Shown in pieces: positions 43,547 through 54,436 of a stretch of 64,000 nucleotides of DNA. The position numbers and the translations under genes are program-made. The notes beneath the pieces were generated by a model. That model saw nothing but the letters and a program-made list of their open reading frames with translations, ran no database searches and had not been told where the DNA came from. Every line of letters starts with the position of its first letter. The stretch's first letter is position 1. Origin of the DNA: Euwallacea fornicatus. Taxonomy: Eukaryota; Arthropoda; Insecta; Coleoptera; Curculionidae. The DNA is taken from the NCBI RefSeq assembly GCF_040115645.1, contig NC_089565.1, positions 1-64,000 of the forward strand, given 5' to 3'.

Positions 43547-43983
43547 TATACAAAATACCCTATGAAACAAAAGACATAAACATTAATGAGGCTTATCAAA
43601 ATCAATTTTTTGCGATATTAAATCGAAATGATCCTATGTCTTGGGATATGGCACTTAGTGTGTCGGATTTATAGATTAGGAGGTGCAGTTCAATATTAAA
43701 ACTGGCTCGAATTATTGGGGCTGAGGATAAAGGAGTATTCTTTGTTTTTCCTCTCTTTTCACGCGACCGCAGCCACACTACTCAAGTTCTAATCTATTCT
43801 TACGTTACGTCCTGTGGTTCAACTACTCCGAACAAGATTTCCTTGTTTCTCGGGATGCTCCAATCCTTGGATTCAGCAATATCGCAATACTACTGACTTG
43901 CTTGGGAGGTAGACACAACAAGCTCGATGTGGATTTCGATCGGGTGGTAGAAAAAACGTGTCAGCTTTTTCATCCAGTGACAT

Positions 43984-44001
43984 CCAGCTCGATATGGACC
44001 A
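43984..44001 (-). other. Putative primer-binding site of the inner BEL/Pao element
   Basis: On the minus strand TGGTCCATATCGAGCTGG begins two bases after the 5' LTR. The first six bases (TGGTCC) match the outer element's site and fit a tRNA CCA end, but the rest does not match a tRNA I can name. Confidence 0.5.
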
Positions 44002-44003
44002 AA

Positions 44004-44279
44004 TGTTGGGGAGTGGACTGTATTTGGGGTTGGATTCTGTTTATCTAAAAGTCCCGCGGGGTATTTTCACTTCGAACACATTTTCTTTAGAAGACCAGCT
44101 TAATAACTAACATAGAGTTGCAAGACCTCTACTGTCTATCTATCTTATGGTATTCCCCCTTTTTCCCGAAGTTCCGTTATTTTCCGCTCCAGCGCTGGCA
44201 GCGCCGGAACCGACGTAAGTCAGGTTGACGCCGGGGCGCGGGAGTTTCGAATCTAACAGAACCCCTGGGATTCTAAACA
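44004..44279 (-). repeat. 5' LTR of the inner BEL/Pao element
   Basis: 276-bp partner of 37,666-37,941. Its insertion supplies the last 45 or so residues of the open frame of the interrupted outer pol, which are therefore not real element protein. Confidence 0.96.
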
Positions 44280-44284
44280 GAGCG

Positions 44285-47200
44285 GGTGACAAGGGAGTTA
44301 AATCATTGGGATCTTGTGACAAGGGAGATAAAGGACGGGAATTAAGTATTGACTCAATTTGTGCTAGTAGCGTAATGAGATGTTCGAAGGTCAAGTTGGC
44401 ATTTTCCGCTACTCGTTTTAGGTGGTGCTTTACCGACTTGACACCCGCCTCCCAAAGACCTCCAAAATGAGGCGATTGGGGGGGTATAAAGTGCCATTGC
44501 AACCCCTCCTGGGCATATGAATTGGCCAGTTTACTCGATTCTTTAATCAAGAAATGGCCGAGTTCTGCCAATTCTCGATTGGCGCCGACGAAATTCGTGC
44601 CGTTATCCGAGTAAACGTGGCTAGGTCGACCACGCCGAGCAACGAACCGACGAAAAGCAAGCAGGAACGATTCGCTGCTAAGATCGGACACCAATTCCAA
44701 GTGTAAAGCCTTCGTCGCAAAGCATATAAATACGCTTACATAGCACTTAGACAACCTTGCGCCGCGACCCCTTTTGTCCCGTATATTGAGTGGACTCATG
44801 TAGTCCACTCCCACAAATGCAAATACGCTCCCACCAGTTAAGCGACTTGGCGGGAGGTCACCCATAAGAGGCGCCAAATACTGAGGGTTGAATCGCGAGC
44901 AGGTAACGCAATTCCTTACAATAGCCTTAATCAAATTGCGCGCCGCGACAACCCAGTATTTTTCTCTTAGGGATGCGAGCAATAGCTGAGGGCCGGCATG
45001 CATCAATCTCCTATGCTCATGTTCGCACAACATCCGCGTCAAACGATGTTTTGGAGACAAAAGCATAGGGTGTTTCTTATTGAATTGATAAGCCGAGTTT
45101 CGCAACCTTCCCCCTACCCTCATTATGCCCTCACCATCTAGAAAGGGACTCAAACTTAACAACTTATCCTTAGGGTGCAAGGCGACACCCCTGCTGAGGC
45201 AATCGAGCTCGACTGGAAAGCTACTTCTTTGCGCAGTCTTGACCAACATTTTGATTGCCTCATTTAATTCCGAACTAGATAATGGGGTGCTGACGATGAA
45301 CCCTTTCGATAACCTTAATCGACAATTGCCAACGAATCGAAGGACGTATGCTACGATGCGACTCAATCGATTGAAGTCAGAGTAGCGCTCGAAGAAATAG
45401 TCCCCTATGGCGACAAAAACAACAACTCTCTTTGGAACGCGGACCTCGGGCACCTCCTTAGGTCCTTCAGACACACTAGGCCAATGACTTTCCCTGGACT
45501 GAAATAAGGAAGGGCCATACCACCAAAGACTAGACTCCATGAGTTCACTGGGAAAGACCCCCCTCGATACCAAGTCGGCCGGGTTTTCCCTAGTGGGGAC
45601 GTGACGCCACTCACAATCCATTGTAAGCGTTTGGATTTGTGATATCTGCGCGCTTACGAAGACCTTTAGGTTGCTGGGAGACATTTTTAGCCAACTCAAG
45701 ACGATGGTTGAGTCTGACCAGCACACCTGCCTAACAAATTGCAATCTAGAGGCCGCCCTTACCTTGCTTATAAGTTTGGCCATGACCAATGCACCGCATA
45801 GCTCCAAACGAGGGATAGTCAGGGATTTCAAAGGACTCACCCTGCTTTTGGCGCATAATAACCTCACGGTTATATCGCCGTTTCGATCGATCGATCTGAC
45901 GTAGACGGCTCCACCATAAGCGTCCTCACTAGCGTCAGAAAAACCGTGCAACTCATGGCACAAAGCATCCACGCATGCAATGTGGCGATCAATGTGAGTT
46001 CCATTGAGATTCGGCAACTCACTTCGGAATTTTGTCCAGGCTGTATGCAAATGGGCAGGGACTGACTCATCCCACGACAACCCTTCTTGCCAAAGCCTTT
46101 GAATTAGGATTTTTGCGATGATTACAGCCGGACATAGAAGACCCAAGGGGTCGAAGACTTGCGATATACCTGACAAGATGGTGCGCTTTGTCACTTTCAC
46201 GTTCGTGTCAAAGGCCTGAATTTTGTACGACAAAACGTCTGACGAACAATGCAAGGTTAAACCCAAAATCTTAGCCCTTTCGTCCCCGTGAAAATCTAGC
46301 ACCTGAAAATCCTCATTTCCTTGACTCACCGCACGCAATATAGCGGGTTCGTTGGAAAGCCATTTCCGCAATTTGAAACCACCCCCTGCCAATGCAGCGG
46401 AAACTCTATGACACATTCTAATTCCTTCCTCAACCGAATTTATTGAGTGAAGGAAGTCGTCAACATAGAATGACGATTTTATCACCGAGGCTACATCAAG
46501 TTCACTCTCCTGTGCTACTTGATGTAGACACCTTACGGCTAAAAAGCTGGCACTAGCTTGCCCATATGTGACGGTGTTCAATTCAAAAACCTCGATAGGA
46601 TCTGAGGGCGATTCCCTCCAAAATATCCGTTGCAAAGACCGTTGTTTAGGCTCCACAAATACTTGCCTATACATCTTGGCGATATCCGCCGAAACCACAA
46701 ATCGGAACTCGCGAAAACGAATCAAAATATCAAATAAGTCCGATTGGATCACGGGACCGACCATTTGCAAATCGTTCAGGGATTTCCCTGTTGAAGATGG
46801 CATACTACAATCAAATACGACCCTCAATTTAGTGGTGCAACTTTCTGTTTTAATAACAGGGTGATGAGGCATATAGTAGGAGACACGATCATCCTCATCA
46901 AGCACCCTAGTCATGTGCCCAAGACTCGAATATTCCCGCATGAAACTGCAATATTCTTCCCTCAAAGCTGAATCCCGGCTGAGCTTACGTTCTAGCGAAA
47001 GGAACCTATGGAGAGCTTTCGTCTTTGAATTCCCCAAGTCAGCGACGGGATGCTTAAAAGGGATGGCAACCATGAAACGGCCGTCGACCGAACGCCTATG
47101 CGTTCTTTGAAAATGCTCCTCACATTCGAGCTCCTCAGCCTACCAGGCCTTGGTCTCAGAGAAATTATCTTCGACCTCCCAAAATTTTTTCAAGTCAAAG

Positions 47201-49047
47201 TCAATGTTTGAGCCACTTGGCCGCGAATTTGTACTCAAATTGCAAATGGAGTTGATGCTACCGGGATTCGCCATTGATCCGGAGACAATCCATCCGAATC
47301 TGGTTTTCTGCAAGATGGGATTGTGCGGTCCAAGACTAATTTGACCGACACACAACAACCCATAAAACAATTCGCTGCCAATCAGAAGATCTATAGGGCC
47401 AGGTTTGCTAAATTCCGGATCTGCCAACGTGATGTTGGATGGAATATTTAGCCGACTAATATTCACAGGAGCACCAGGAATGAAGCCGGTGATCCTGGGC
47501 AAAACTAAACACTTTAAGGAAGACTTATAGCCACTGTGTCGCGCACACACCTCGATATGACAACAGTGTTTCACCTCTGACGCCTTAGATCCCAATCCCC
47601 CGACTATTACTTCGAAATCGCCCAATTTTGTCTTCAGCCTCTTGCATAATGAAGAGGTAATGAAGTTTGACTGACTTCCCGAATCTAAAAGTGCGCGCAC
47701 CTTTAAGCGCTTACCCTCGGCACTGACAACGTCAACTAGAACTGTGGATAGGAAGACATGATTATCCGAACTAAGTGAAGACAACGAAACCTGATGCTCC
47801 AAACTCTCCACTGGTTTGGGGGCATCGTCTTGCACCCTGACGGGTTCAAAGTGCAACAAGGTGTGGTGCTTAGCCGGGCACTTGCTGCAATTTCTCAAGC
47901 GACAATCCTTTACAGAGTGACCAGGCTTCAAGCAATTGAAACACACCTTGAGTTGCTTGACCTTGCCGAATCGTTCGTTGGGGGACATAGCCAAAAAACT
48001 TGGGCACTTAACTAATGAGTGTTTGGCTTTACACACTCCACAAGAAATATCGCTCCCAACGAAGGTTTTGGCGCTCGTCTTATTAGGTTTGAGTCCTACA
48101 TTTCGTTCTGGTTTACTATTATTGCCCCTCTGACGATCGATAGCTGCGAGCATGTCCGCCCTGGCGCTCAAAAACTCTCTCAAAGAGTCCCATGAGGGGA
48201 CCTCTTTGTGGGTGCTCTTCGCCTCCTCCCATTGCCTTTCCGTCACGGGGTCCAGCTTTGTGCTTATGAGGTAGGCTACCAGAACACCCCAATTTTCGGG
48301 TTTTTGACCCAGAGCGGTCAGCGCAATTAAGCTCTTACTCACGCTGTCAATTAAACTCCTCAATTTAGGAGCCGATTCTCTATGCATCGATTCCACTTCA
48401 ACTAGAGTTTTCAAATGGATGTGCACGAGCACCCGCTTATTATCATATCGCTCACTCAAGGTTGTCCAGGCGATATCATAGTTGCCCTCTGATAATTCAA
48501 GAGTTCCCAAAACCCGAGACGCTGCGTCACGCAGCGACGCCCGCAAGTAATGAAACTTTTGAATGCGACTCAGCCTATCGTTGTTATGTATTAGACTAAG
48601 GTATAGATCTCTGAACCCAAGCCAATCTTTGAAATCGCCAGAGAAAGTTGGCAATGAGATAACCGGCAATTTGATATTGTCTAAAGGGCTGGGAGATTCC
48701 GCCCCCTGCGAGGTGCCGCCTGCAGTGGACGCATCAACCCTACTGAATTTTTGCAGTAAACCCTTTCCTTTGGCCTTAAGTTCAAAGTATCTATTCTCAA
48801 AGTCGTCCCGCTCAGCTAATTCGTCGTCGTAATCGTCAGCATGCAGCTCCAACTCACTTTGGATAGTTCCAAACCTCTCAAAAGTACCTTCCAATTTGTC
48901 GAGTCTCTCAATTATCTGCCCTATTTTTTCGGCACCTAGACCGCTAGTTACATCTAACCTTTCGAGAAATTTGCTGAACATAGTGAGTTGGGCTTTGCAC
49001 GTTCTCCTAGCCACGTTTAACCCTTTTAGCTTCCCAGCAGATGCCAT
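44285..49047 (-). pseudogene. Outer BEL/Pao gag-pol, main part, one internal stop
   Basis: The frame starts at ATG 49,047 (MASAGKLKGLNVARR). It holds the BEL-type gag domain (around LPTFSGDFKDWLGFRD), zinc knuckles beginning at Cys369 (CFNCLKPGHSVKDC, then CSKC), and an aspartic protease with Asp455 in LLDSGSQSNF. A TAG at 47,140-47,142 then interrupts it. The same frame continues with the BEL reverse transcriptase (SADIAKMYRQVFVEP, FYVDDF), RNase H (GFSDASEDAYGGAVY), the integrase zinc domain and the core (VGVDYMSP, YSDNGTNFVGA, GLWEAGVKS). At about 44,284 it is cut by the inner element; the rest is at 37,251-37,660. Apart from this stop and the insertion the frame is intact, so it died recently. 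Confidence 0.93.
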
Positions 49048-49124
49048 GATCACAAAATCTCAATACACGCGTCTACCAGTTACGATCTGCTCTAATGCAG
49101 GAGCTCACAACAACGGCACGTAAT

Positions 49125-49247
49125 TTGTAGCCACGCCAAGCTTTGTAATATGCGGCTACAAGTCACCGTGTGCGCAAAGGTAAAGGTTAAGCAGTACGGC
49201 ACACAATTTGTAACCACGCCAAGTCTATATAGAATATGCGGTTACAA
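49125..49247. other. Pair of related hairpins in the outer BEL leader
   Basis: Two copies, 83 bp apart, of a stem-loop lie between the primer-binding site and gag. The first is TTGTAGCC (49,125-49,132) with GGCTACAA (49,154-49,161). The second is TTGTAACC (49,208-49,215) with GGTTACAA (49,240-49,247). Both keep ccacgccaag on the 5' side and atgcgg on the 3' side. One base pair differs between copies, and both partners changed, which argues for a conserved structure. A packaging or dimerisation role is only a guess. Confidence 0.6.
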
Positions 49248-49549
49248 AACGCCAACTTTACGATACGAATGATCTAATCACTAGCAAATAGCACAAACGA
49301 AAGCAATACGGTTCAAAGGCAATAGGACAAGGACTTACCCACTTCCCAAACAAAGCTCCCTGGCTTCCACGATGATCCGGAATCACCAAGCTTTCTTCTT
49401 ACTTAGCCCCAGACGAACAGCGATTTTGTTTGTTGTTCTGGCACGTGAAGCAACTTCTATCACGCCTACAGAGCAACTTCCCTGTTTTACACGCGAACAA
49501 CTTCTATCGCGACACAAACACCGACCGAATGATTTTCCACAAGCCCGAA

Positions 49550-49566
49550 TCCGGCTCGAAGGACCA
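49550..49566 (-). other. Primer-binding site (tRNA-Tyr type)
   Basis: On the minus strand, TGGTCCTTCGAGCCGGA starts 3 bases inside the 5' LTR. It is complementary over 17 bases to the 3' end of animal tRNA-Tyr as I know it (CCGGCUCGAAGGA plus CCA). First-strand synthesis would start here. The tRNA assignment relies on recall of the tRNA sequence. Confidence 0.8.
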
Positions 49567-49569
49567 AAA

Positions 49570-50223
49570 TGTTAAGGGTGTTCCTTCGATAAATGAAACA
49601 CGACAAAGACAATTTGTTTTATGTAAAAATGGACTGTATTAACTATGCACTTATCTCAAAAGAATGTAAGAATCTTGGTCTAAGTAACGAAGAATAGGGA
49701 GAATGCTTATTGGGCGGGTTACACGATATGATGCGGATCACATCCCGTCACCGACGTAGCTTTCACCCGACAATACCACAGGAAGAGCAGAAAAAAAGAG
49801 AGCGAAAATTGCTCCGATTATCCCTTAAGTACTAACCCCGAAGAATTCCAACCAGGGGCGCACCACCACCAAGAACCATTATAAGCTATGGCTACAACGA
49901 ATCCCATAACTCGTGGCCATCTGGGGAATATCTATACTAATCGCTTTTCTGGGAATATTGCGGGTCCAACAAATTGACCATCAAAGCAATAGTCCCTATA
50001 GAGAAAGCTTCTTCGACTAGTAGCACATTCCCCAACCAAAGCGTATCCTTAGCTTTGGCCTGATGGGCCATGTGGTCTGGCACCCAGATGGTATTCTCCG
50101 AATAAGTATCGCAGTACATAGGCGTAACTTAAGGGAGTAAATGACAGTATACAATAAACCTAACATTAACAACAATAAAAAATAAATAGAAAACAAAAAA
50201 CCAATAACTTAGAGTCCCTAACA
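49570..50223 (-). repeat. 5' LTR of the outer BEL/Pao element
   Basis: 654 bp, the partner of 36,605-37,256. On the coding (minus) strand it is followed after three T bases by the primer-binding site. As the 5' LTR it should hold the promoter, but I cannot point to a specific core element. Confidence 0.95.
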
Positions 50224-50228
50224 ATTAG

Positions 50229-51011
50229 AGAAGTTCAAAAAGATCCATTTACTAGCGCTCAAACATCGGCAACTGATATCGCAACAACATCAGGAACAAA
50301 TGTTCATCCCCAAACCATAAGAAACATTCTACATGGAGCAAACATTTTTGGAAGAGCAGCAAGGAAAAAACCGTTCATCTCCGAGAAGAATCGTCAGAAA
50401 CATTTATAGTTTGCCAAAGATTACATGGACAAGCCTTTGGAGTGGTGGAGAAACGTAATTTTCTTTGACGAAAGTAAGTTTTGTCTTTTCGGTTCAGATG
50501 GGAAATGGTTTGTGTGGAGAAAACCAAACACAGAGCTGAAGCCAGAAAATTTTAAACCTACGGTGAAAGATGGGGGAGGAAGCGTATTAGTTTGGGGATG
50601 TATGGGGTACAATGGGGTAGGAAATCTGGCATTTATTAATGGGATAATGACAGCCAGGACTTACATTGACATATTGCACCATAATTTAAGACCAAGTGCT
50701 GTAAATTAAATCTGGAAAATATTTTTTTCTTCCAACAAGATAATGACCCGAAGCATTCAGCCAATTTGACGAAGGAGTGGTTGTTGTACGATGTCCCTCA
50801 TAGACTTATTACTCCACCACAGTCTCCTGATGTGAACCCTATTGAAAATTTGTGGAATACCCTTGATCTGAAAATTCGAAAACGGCACATTTCGAACAAA
50901 GAAAACCTGAAAACAGCTTTGTTCGAAGAGTGATCCAAAATCCCTTTAGAATACATTCAAACTCTCATTGATTCAATGACCAGAAGACTAAAGGCCATTA
51001 TTGATGATTGA
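50229..51011 (+). pseudogene. Tc1-like transposase, C-terminal half
   Basis: Continues the gene begun at 36,381, directly after the target duplication. REVQKDPFTSAQTSATDIA and VHPQTIRNILHGANIFGRAA form the second helix-turn-helix. ARKKPF is the linker. FFDESKFCLFGSDGKW has the first catalytic Asp, FQQDNDPKH the second and VNPIENLW the Glu 34 residues later. Stops at about 50,407 (TAG) and 50,707, a frameshift near 50,710-50,730, and a TGA at about 50,932 break it. The DSMTRRLKAI end is recognisable. Confidence 0.88.
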
Positions 51012-51293
51012 TGATGATTCAAACGGAATGCATACTAAATATTAGAGATAATTTTTTATTAAGTTAACATGCTTTTTTCTAATAGTTTGATAATGTGCAA
51101 ATACTTATTTGAATTAGATTTTTGTGTTTTTATTTTTTATAACATGTATGAGTTAATATAGAAGAAAGATTTTTTTGTTAAAGTTTTATTTTGTAATACT
51201 ACATATATTAAAATCATTAAAATGACTGCAAGTTTTATTTCTCGTTGTATATTGAAAATAATAGGAGGGTGCAAACACTTTTTTGACCCGGTG

Positions 51294-51703
51294 TATATTG
51301 ACTTTGAAGAAACGCAATTTATTAAAACTGTTTACAGTAAGACGGACCAATTGGTTCTACATCATTAGAATCAAAATCCGAGCTCGCAGGCTCGCCCTAA
51401 TAAAAATAAAGTAAAATGAAATAAACAAGGGTTCGGACAATTGGAGGAACGATGCCCATTTTCTCTAGACAAAATTATATCATTCACTATTATCACACGT
51501 CACACCTTCCTTTCCACAAGAGGGACACTTATTACGGGGAATAGGTTCTTGTTATTTCAAAGTTCACTAGAGTGACCAGGTCCTGCTATGAGTTGCAATT
51601 TCGAATGTACTGATCATCGGATCTTCATTGTAATGGTGAACTGCTTTTGCTTCGGGTCCCAGGTACTTGGACATTGTAATAGCAGTGCACGACCATTGTC
51701 ATC
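51294..51703. other. Spacer without confirmed genes
   Basis: Flanking DNA between the Tc1-like element and a putative LTR. A 75-bp minus-strand frame with a possible splice acceptor lies at 51,322-51,396 and is discussed as a finding; nothing else stands out. Confidence 0.5.
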
Positions 51704-52089
51704 TGTTGGGAAAAAACCCAACATAAATCAGTGATATCGCTGGGCTCCAATTAGGCCCTAAAGACGTTGGAACAATCCCAACATACATGTGCTGCATTGC
51801 ACCCTGCGATGCAGCACTTACCCTCACGTGCTTAAACCCGTGATGGCACTGGTTCCTTGATTTATCGCTGTCCCGATTTATGGGGGGCACCAAATAAATC
51901 TGTCAAGGGAACCAGAGAACCACATCTGGGCTTTGACCGTGGAGATTCTTGGGAAAAACATTTCCACAGAACTAGGGGGCGGTGTCGGTTGGGATTGGTC
52001 AAGATCTTATCGTGGTGACCTCCCTCCAGCCCCACCATCCCTGGGACGCAAAAAATCTAGGAGTCCCAAAAAAGATTCTCTCCAAGACA

Positions 52090-52134
<45 letters not shown>

Positions 52135-52560
52135 CCCTGAACGCGGAACACTATCAAACCTCTCTCACAACATTAGCTCAATCTCTGCTCAGTAACTCTT
52201 TTACAAGTCACCCTTCAAACTTTATACGTATCTTTCTCAGATCTCGGGCAACCTAGTACCGACTCTGTATAATTAAAGTGTATATAAAGTTGTAAATCCG
52301 TAGTGTAAATTAAAGTGATATCTGTAGTGTAAAGTAAATTACTTAATTCGTGCTACGGACTTTGTCTTCCCCGAACCCTTGAACCCCGTTTACATCAATT
52401 GACGCATCAGCGTCTGGTCCTTCGAATCACAACAACTCACACCAGCAAAATAGGAGATACCTCTTCGGGTGCCTTGTGAGGCAGTCGATTCTGTTAGGCA
52501 GTGACTAAAGCCCCTGGCCTAAACAGTCATCAGACCTAGCATAATGTGAGCCGCCTGACA
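51704..52560 (-). repeat. Putative LTR of the Gypsy element
   Basis: The segment runs from tgttgggaaaaaacccaaca (a 20-bp palindrome-like end) to cctgaca (tgtcagg on the minus strand), ending 40 bp past the Gypsy pol stop. Position and TG...CA ends suit a 3' LTR of the minus-strand Gypsy element. No second copy exists in the window, and no purine tract precedes it, so the boundaries and even the orientation are unproven. Confidence 0.45.
52093..52131. repeat. (CT)n microsatellite
   Basis: A pure run of about 19 CT dinucleotides inside the putative LTR. Confidence 0.95.
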
Positions 52561-52600
52561 CATACCATACAAACTGTTTACTTTTAATGGATACTAAATT

Positions 52601-54436
52601 TTATGAATCAGACTTACTGAAAAATGGTTTTATTTGATCAAAATGAAATTTCGAAATTTTTGAGTTCTGCTGTAGAGAGAATATTCTATTTTTATTATTT
52701 ATTTGAAATATTTTGAATGGGCCAGAATATTCTTCCAATTTAACGGAATTGGCTTTCCTTCTTAAGAGTACCAACTGACCAATATGATAAACGAGATAGT
52801 TACGCTTAGGCAGCTCCTTATCTTCACGCATTTTGGTTTTTTTGTCTTAACGCGTTTTGTTTTAACCGTATGTTTTCAATCTGTTGCTCTGCGATCTGCT
52901 TAGACTGCAAAGGATCGAGAATATAGAAATGAGGGAATAATACCTCTTTAGGAGATAGATCCAATGAAACTTGTTTAGAGTTGTTATATGCATTGATAGC
53001 AACAAGAAACGCGTCACTTAGTTTATTACCTGGATTTTCATTTAGGTAACAACGAATAATGTCTGTAGTTGTACCATGCAACCTCTCAATGATTCCAGCT
53101 GACTGGGAGTGTTCGACGGAGCACACGTTCAAATTTATGTGGAACTTGGCGCAAAAATCCCTTAACTGTTTGTTCATAAATTCAGGTCCGTTATCGACAT
53201 AAAGTTCTTTAGGAATTTGATAATGTTGTATAAGAGTTTTTAATTAAATATTTATTTACAATCGTTTTTGCGGTTTTATTCTTTAACAGATAAGCTTGGG
53301 CATATTTCGTTAAGTTATCAATAACAGTTAAGATAAAGGTTTTATCAATAATTTACAAGTCGAGAAAAATTTTGTCAAAAGGTCTGTAGGGTGACTTTGC
53401 GATGTTGAGGGGGTATTTATTATTGCGTCCATGTATTTTAGATCGTTGGCATATTTCGCAATATTTTATGAACGTTGTGATGTCATTTATCATACTTTTC
53501 CAATAGAATAGTTTACGAATTTGATTATATGTTTCTTGGAGACCTTTGTGATAATTGGAATATTCCGTATGAACTGTTTCAAAAATGTTTCCAATTTCAT
53601 CTTCAGCCGGGTATTTTACAATATTCAAGCATATAGTAAAAGTTACGCATGGACAGGTGTAGGTTAAGATTTTGAGAATTTCCGAGTTTGAGGTATTTGT
53701 GTAATATTGTTTACTAGTTAGTTTTAAAACCGCTAAATGTTCGAACAAAATTTCTAGACTAGAGTCATTGTATTTAATCAGTGTTAAAGTTTGACCATTT
53801 ACTTGAGCAGAAAACGTATCATTACCTCTATTCAACTTAAATTCATCAATTTTGAACTTATATTTTACGATCTGTAGATCGCGAAGGGGTCTATTATCTT
53901 CGTCGTCAAAAAACATTAACATGTCTTTGTGCTTATGGAAAAACAGTTTATCATTTAAATATTGAATTTTTGTCAAGTCTAACTTGTCATATGTTTCTAT
54001 AAATTCTCGGTATGGTTTTAATCCAATTGTGTTAATTTTAATTCGGGACAATGTGTCTGCCACGTTATTGTCTTTTCCAGGAATAAATTTAATTTCAAAA
54101 TCAAATTCACTAAGTTTTATCCTCCATCGAGTGAGTTTAGAGTTCGGATCTTTCAGACTCATTAATCAAACAAGTGGTATATGATCTGTATGGATGGTAA
54201 ATTTATTCCCGAACAGGTATGGTCGAAAAAAGTTTGTGGCATACACTATTGATAGCAACTCCTTCTCGATGGTGGCATATTTACCTTCAGACTCATTCAG
54301 TGTTCGAGACGCAAAAGCAATCGGTCTCTCTTCTTGGCTCAATACAGCTCCAATCGCGAAATTAGAAGCATCGCAAGTTAGGGTAAATTGTTTAGTAAAG
54401 TCGGGGTAAGTTAAAACACTGTCAGATGAAATAATA
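52601..54436 (-). pseudogene. Gypsy RNase H and integrase with stops
   Basis: RNase H: FTLTCDASNFAIGAVLSQEE, LNESEGKYATIEKELLS and FTIHTDHIPLV, then a TGA (54,163-54,165) where Trp is expected, and VADTLSRI. The integrase zinc domain is HKGLQETYNQIRKLFYW plus CEICQRSK. The core has ILTVIDNLTKYAQAYLL and, after a frameshift near 53,240-53,250, YVDNGPEF. HSQSAGIIERLHG supplies the Glu. A stop at 53,353-53,355 and an overlap of frames at 52,824-52,831 add further breaks. The C-terminal piece ends at 52,601. Confidence 0.85.

Larger units (their letters stand above)
37666..44279 (-). mobile_element. BEL/Pao LTR retrotransposon (inner), apparently complete
   Basis: 6,614 bp with 276-bp LTRs that differ at one position, flanked by the 5-bp duplication gagcg (37,661-37,665 and 44,280-44,284). 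It is inserted in the integrase-distal part of the outer element's pol, in the same orientation. It contains one uninterrupted gag-pol frame, a putative primer-binding site and a short purine-rich tract (gggcggga) before the 3' LTR. All parts needed for transposition seem present, so it may be recently active. Confidence 0.95.
36605..50223 (-). mobile_element. BEL/Pao LTR retrotransposon (outer), interrupted
   Basis: The LTRs at 36,605-37,256 and 49,570-50,223 are identical except for two substitutions and two 1-base indels. They start TG and end CA, and are flanked by the 5-bp duplication attag (36,600-36,604 and 50,224-50,228). The coding strand is minus. A primer-binding site lies next to the 5' LTR, and the purine-rich ggccgggggca abuts the 3' LTR. 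A second BEL/Pao element sits inside its pol gene. Without it this element would be about 7 kb long. Confidence 0.95.
36225..51293 (+). mobile_element. Tc1-like transposon split by nested BEL/Pao elements
   Basis: The two halves are 36,225-36,604 and 50,224-51,293. The right end is ccgggtcaaaaaagtg-type sequence (read inverted, ending near 51,293 before TA). The left end near 36,225 (ccaaataagtatttgcacac) resembles it weakly. The reading continues from one half to the other across the 13.6-kb insertion, whose 5-bp target copy attag stands on each side. Confidence 0.78.

Noticed and set aside
44140..44284. Last residues of the open frame of the outer BEL pol
   Set aside because: They are read from the inserted LTR of the inner BEL element, not from the outer element.
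36605..50223. A single 13.6-kb giant LTR element
   Set aside because: Two LTR pairs with separate target duplications, and two complete sets of BEL domains, show two nested elements.
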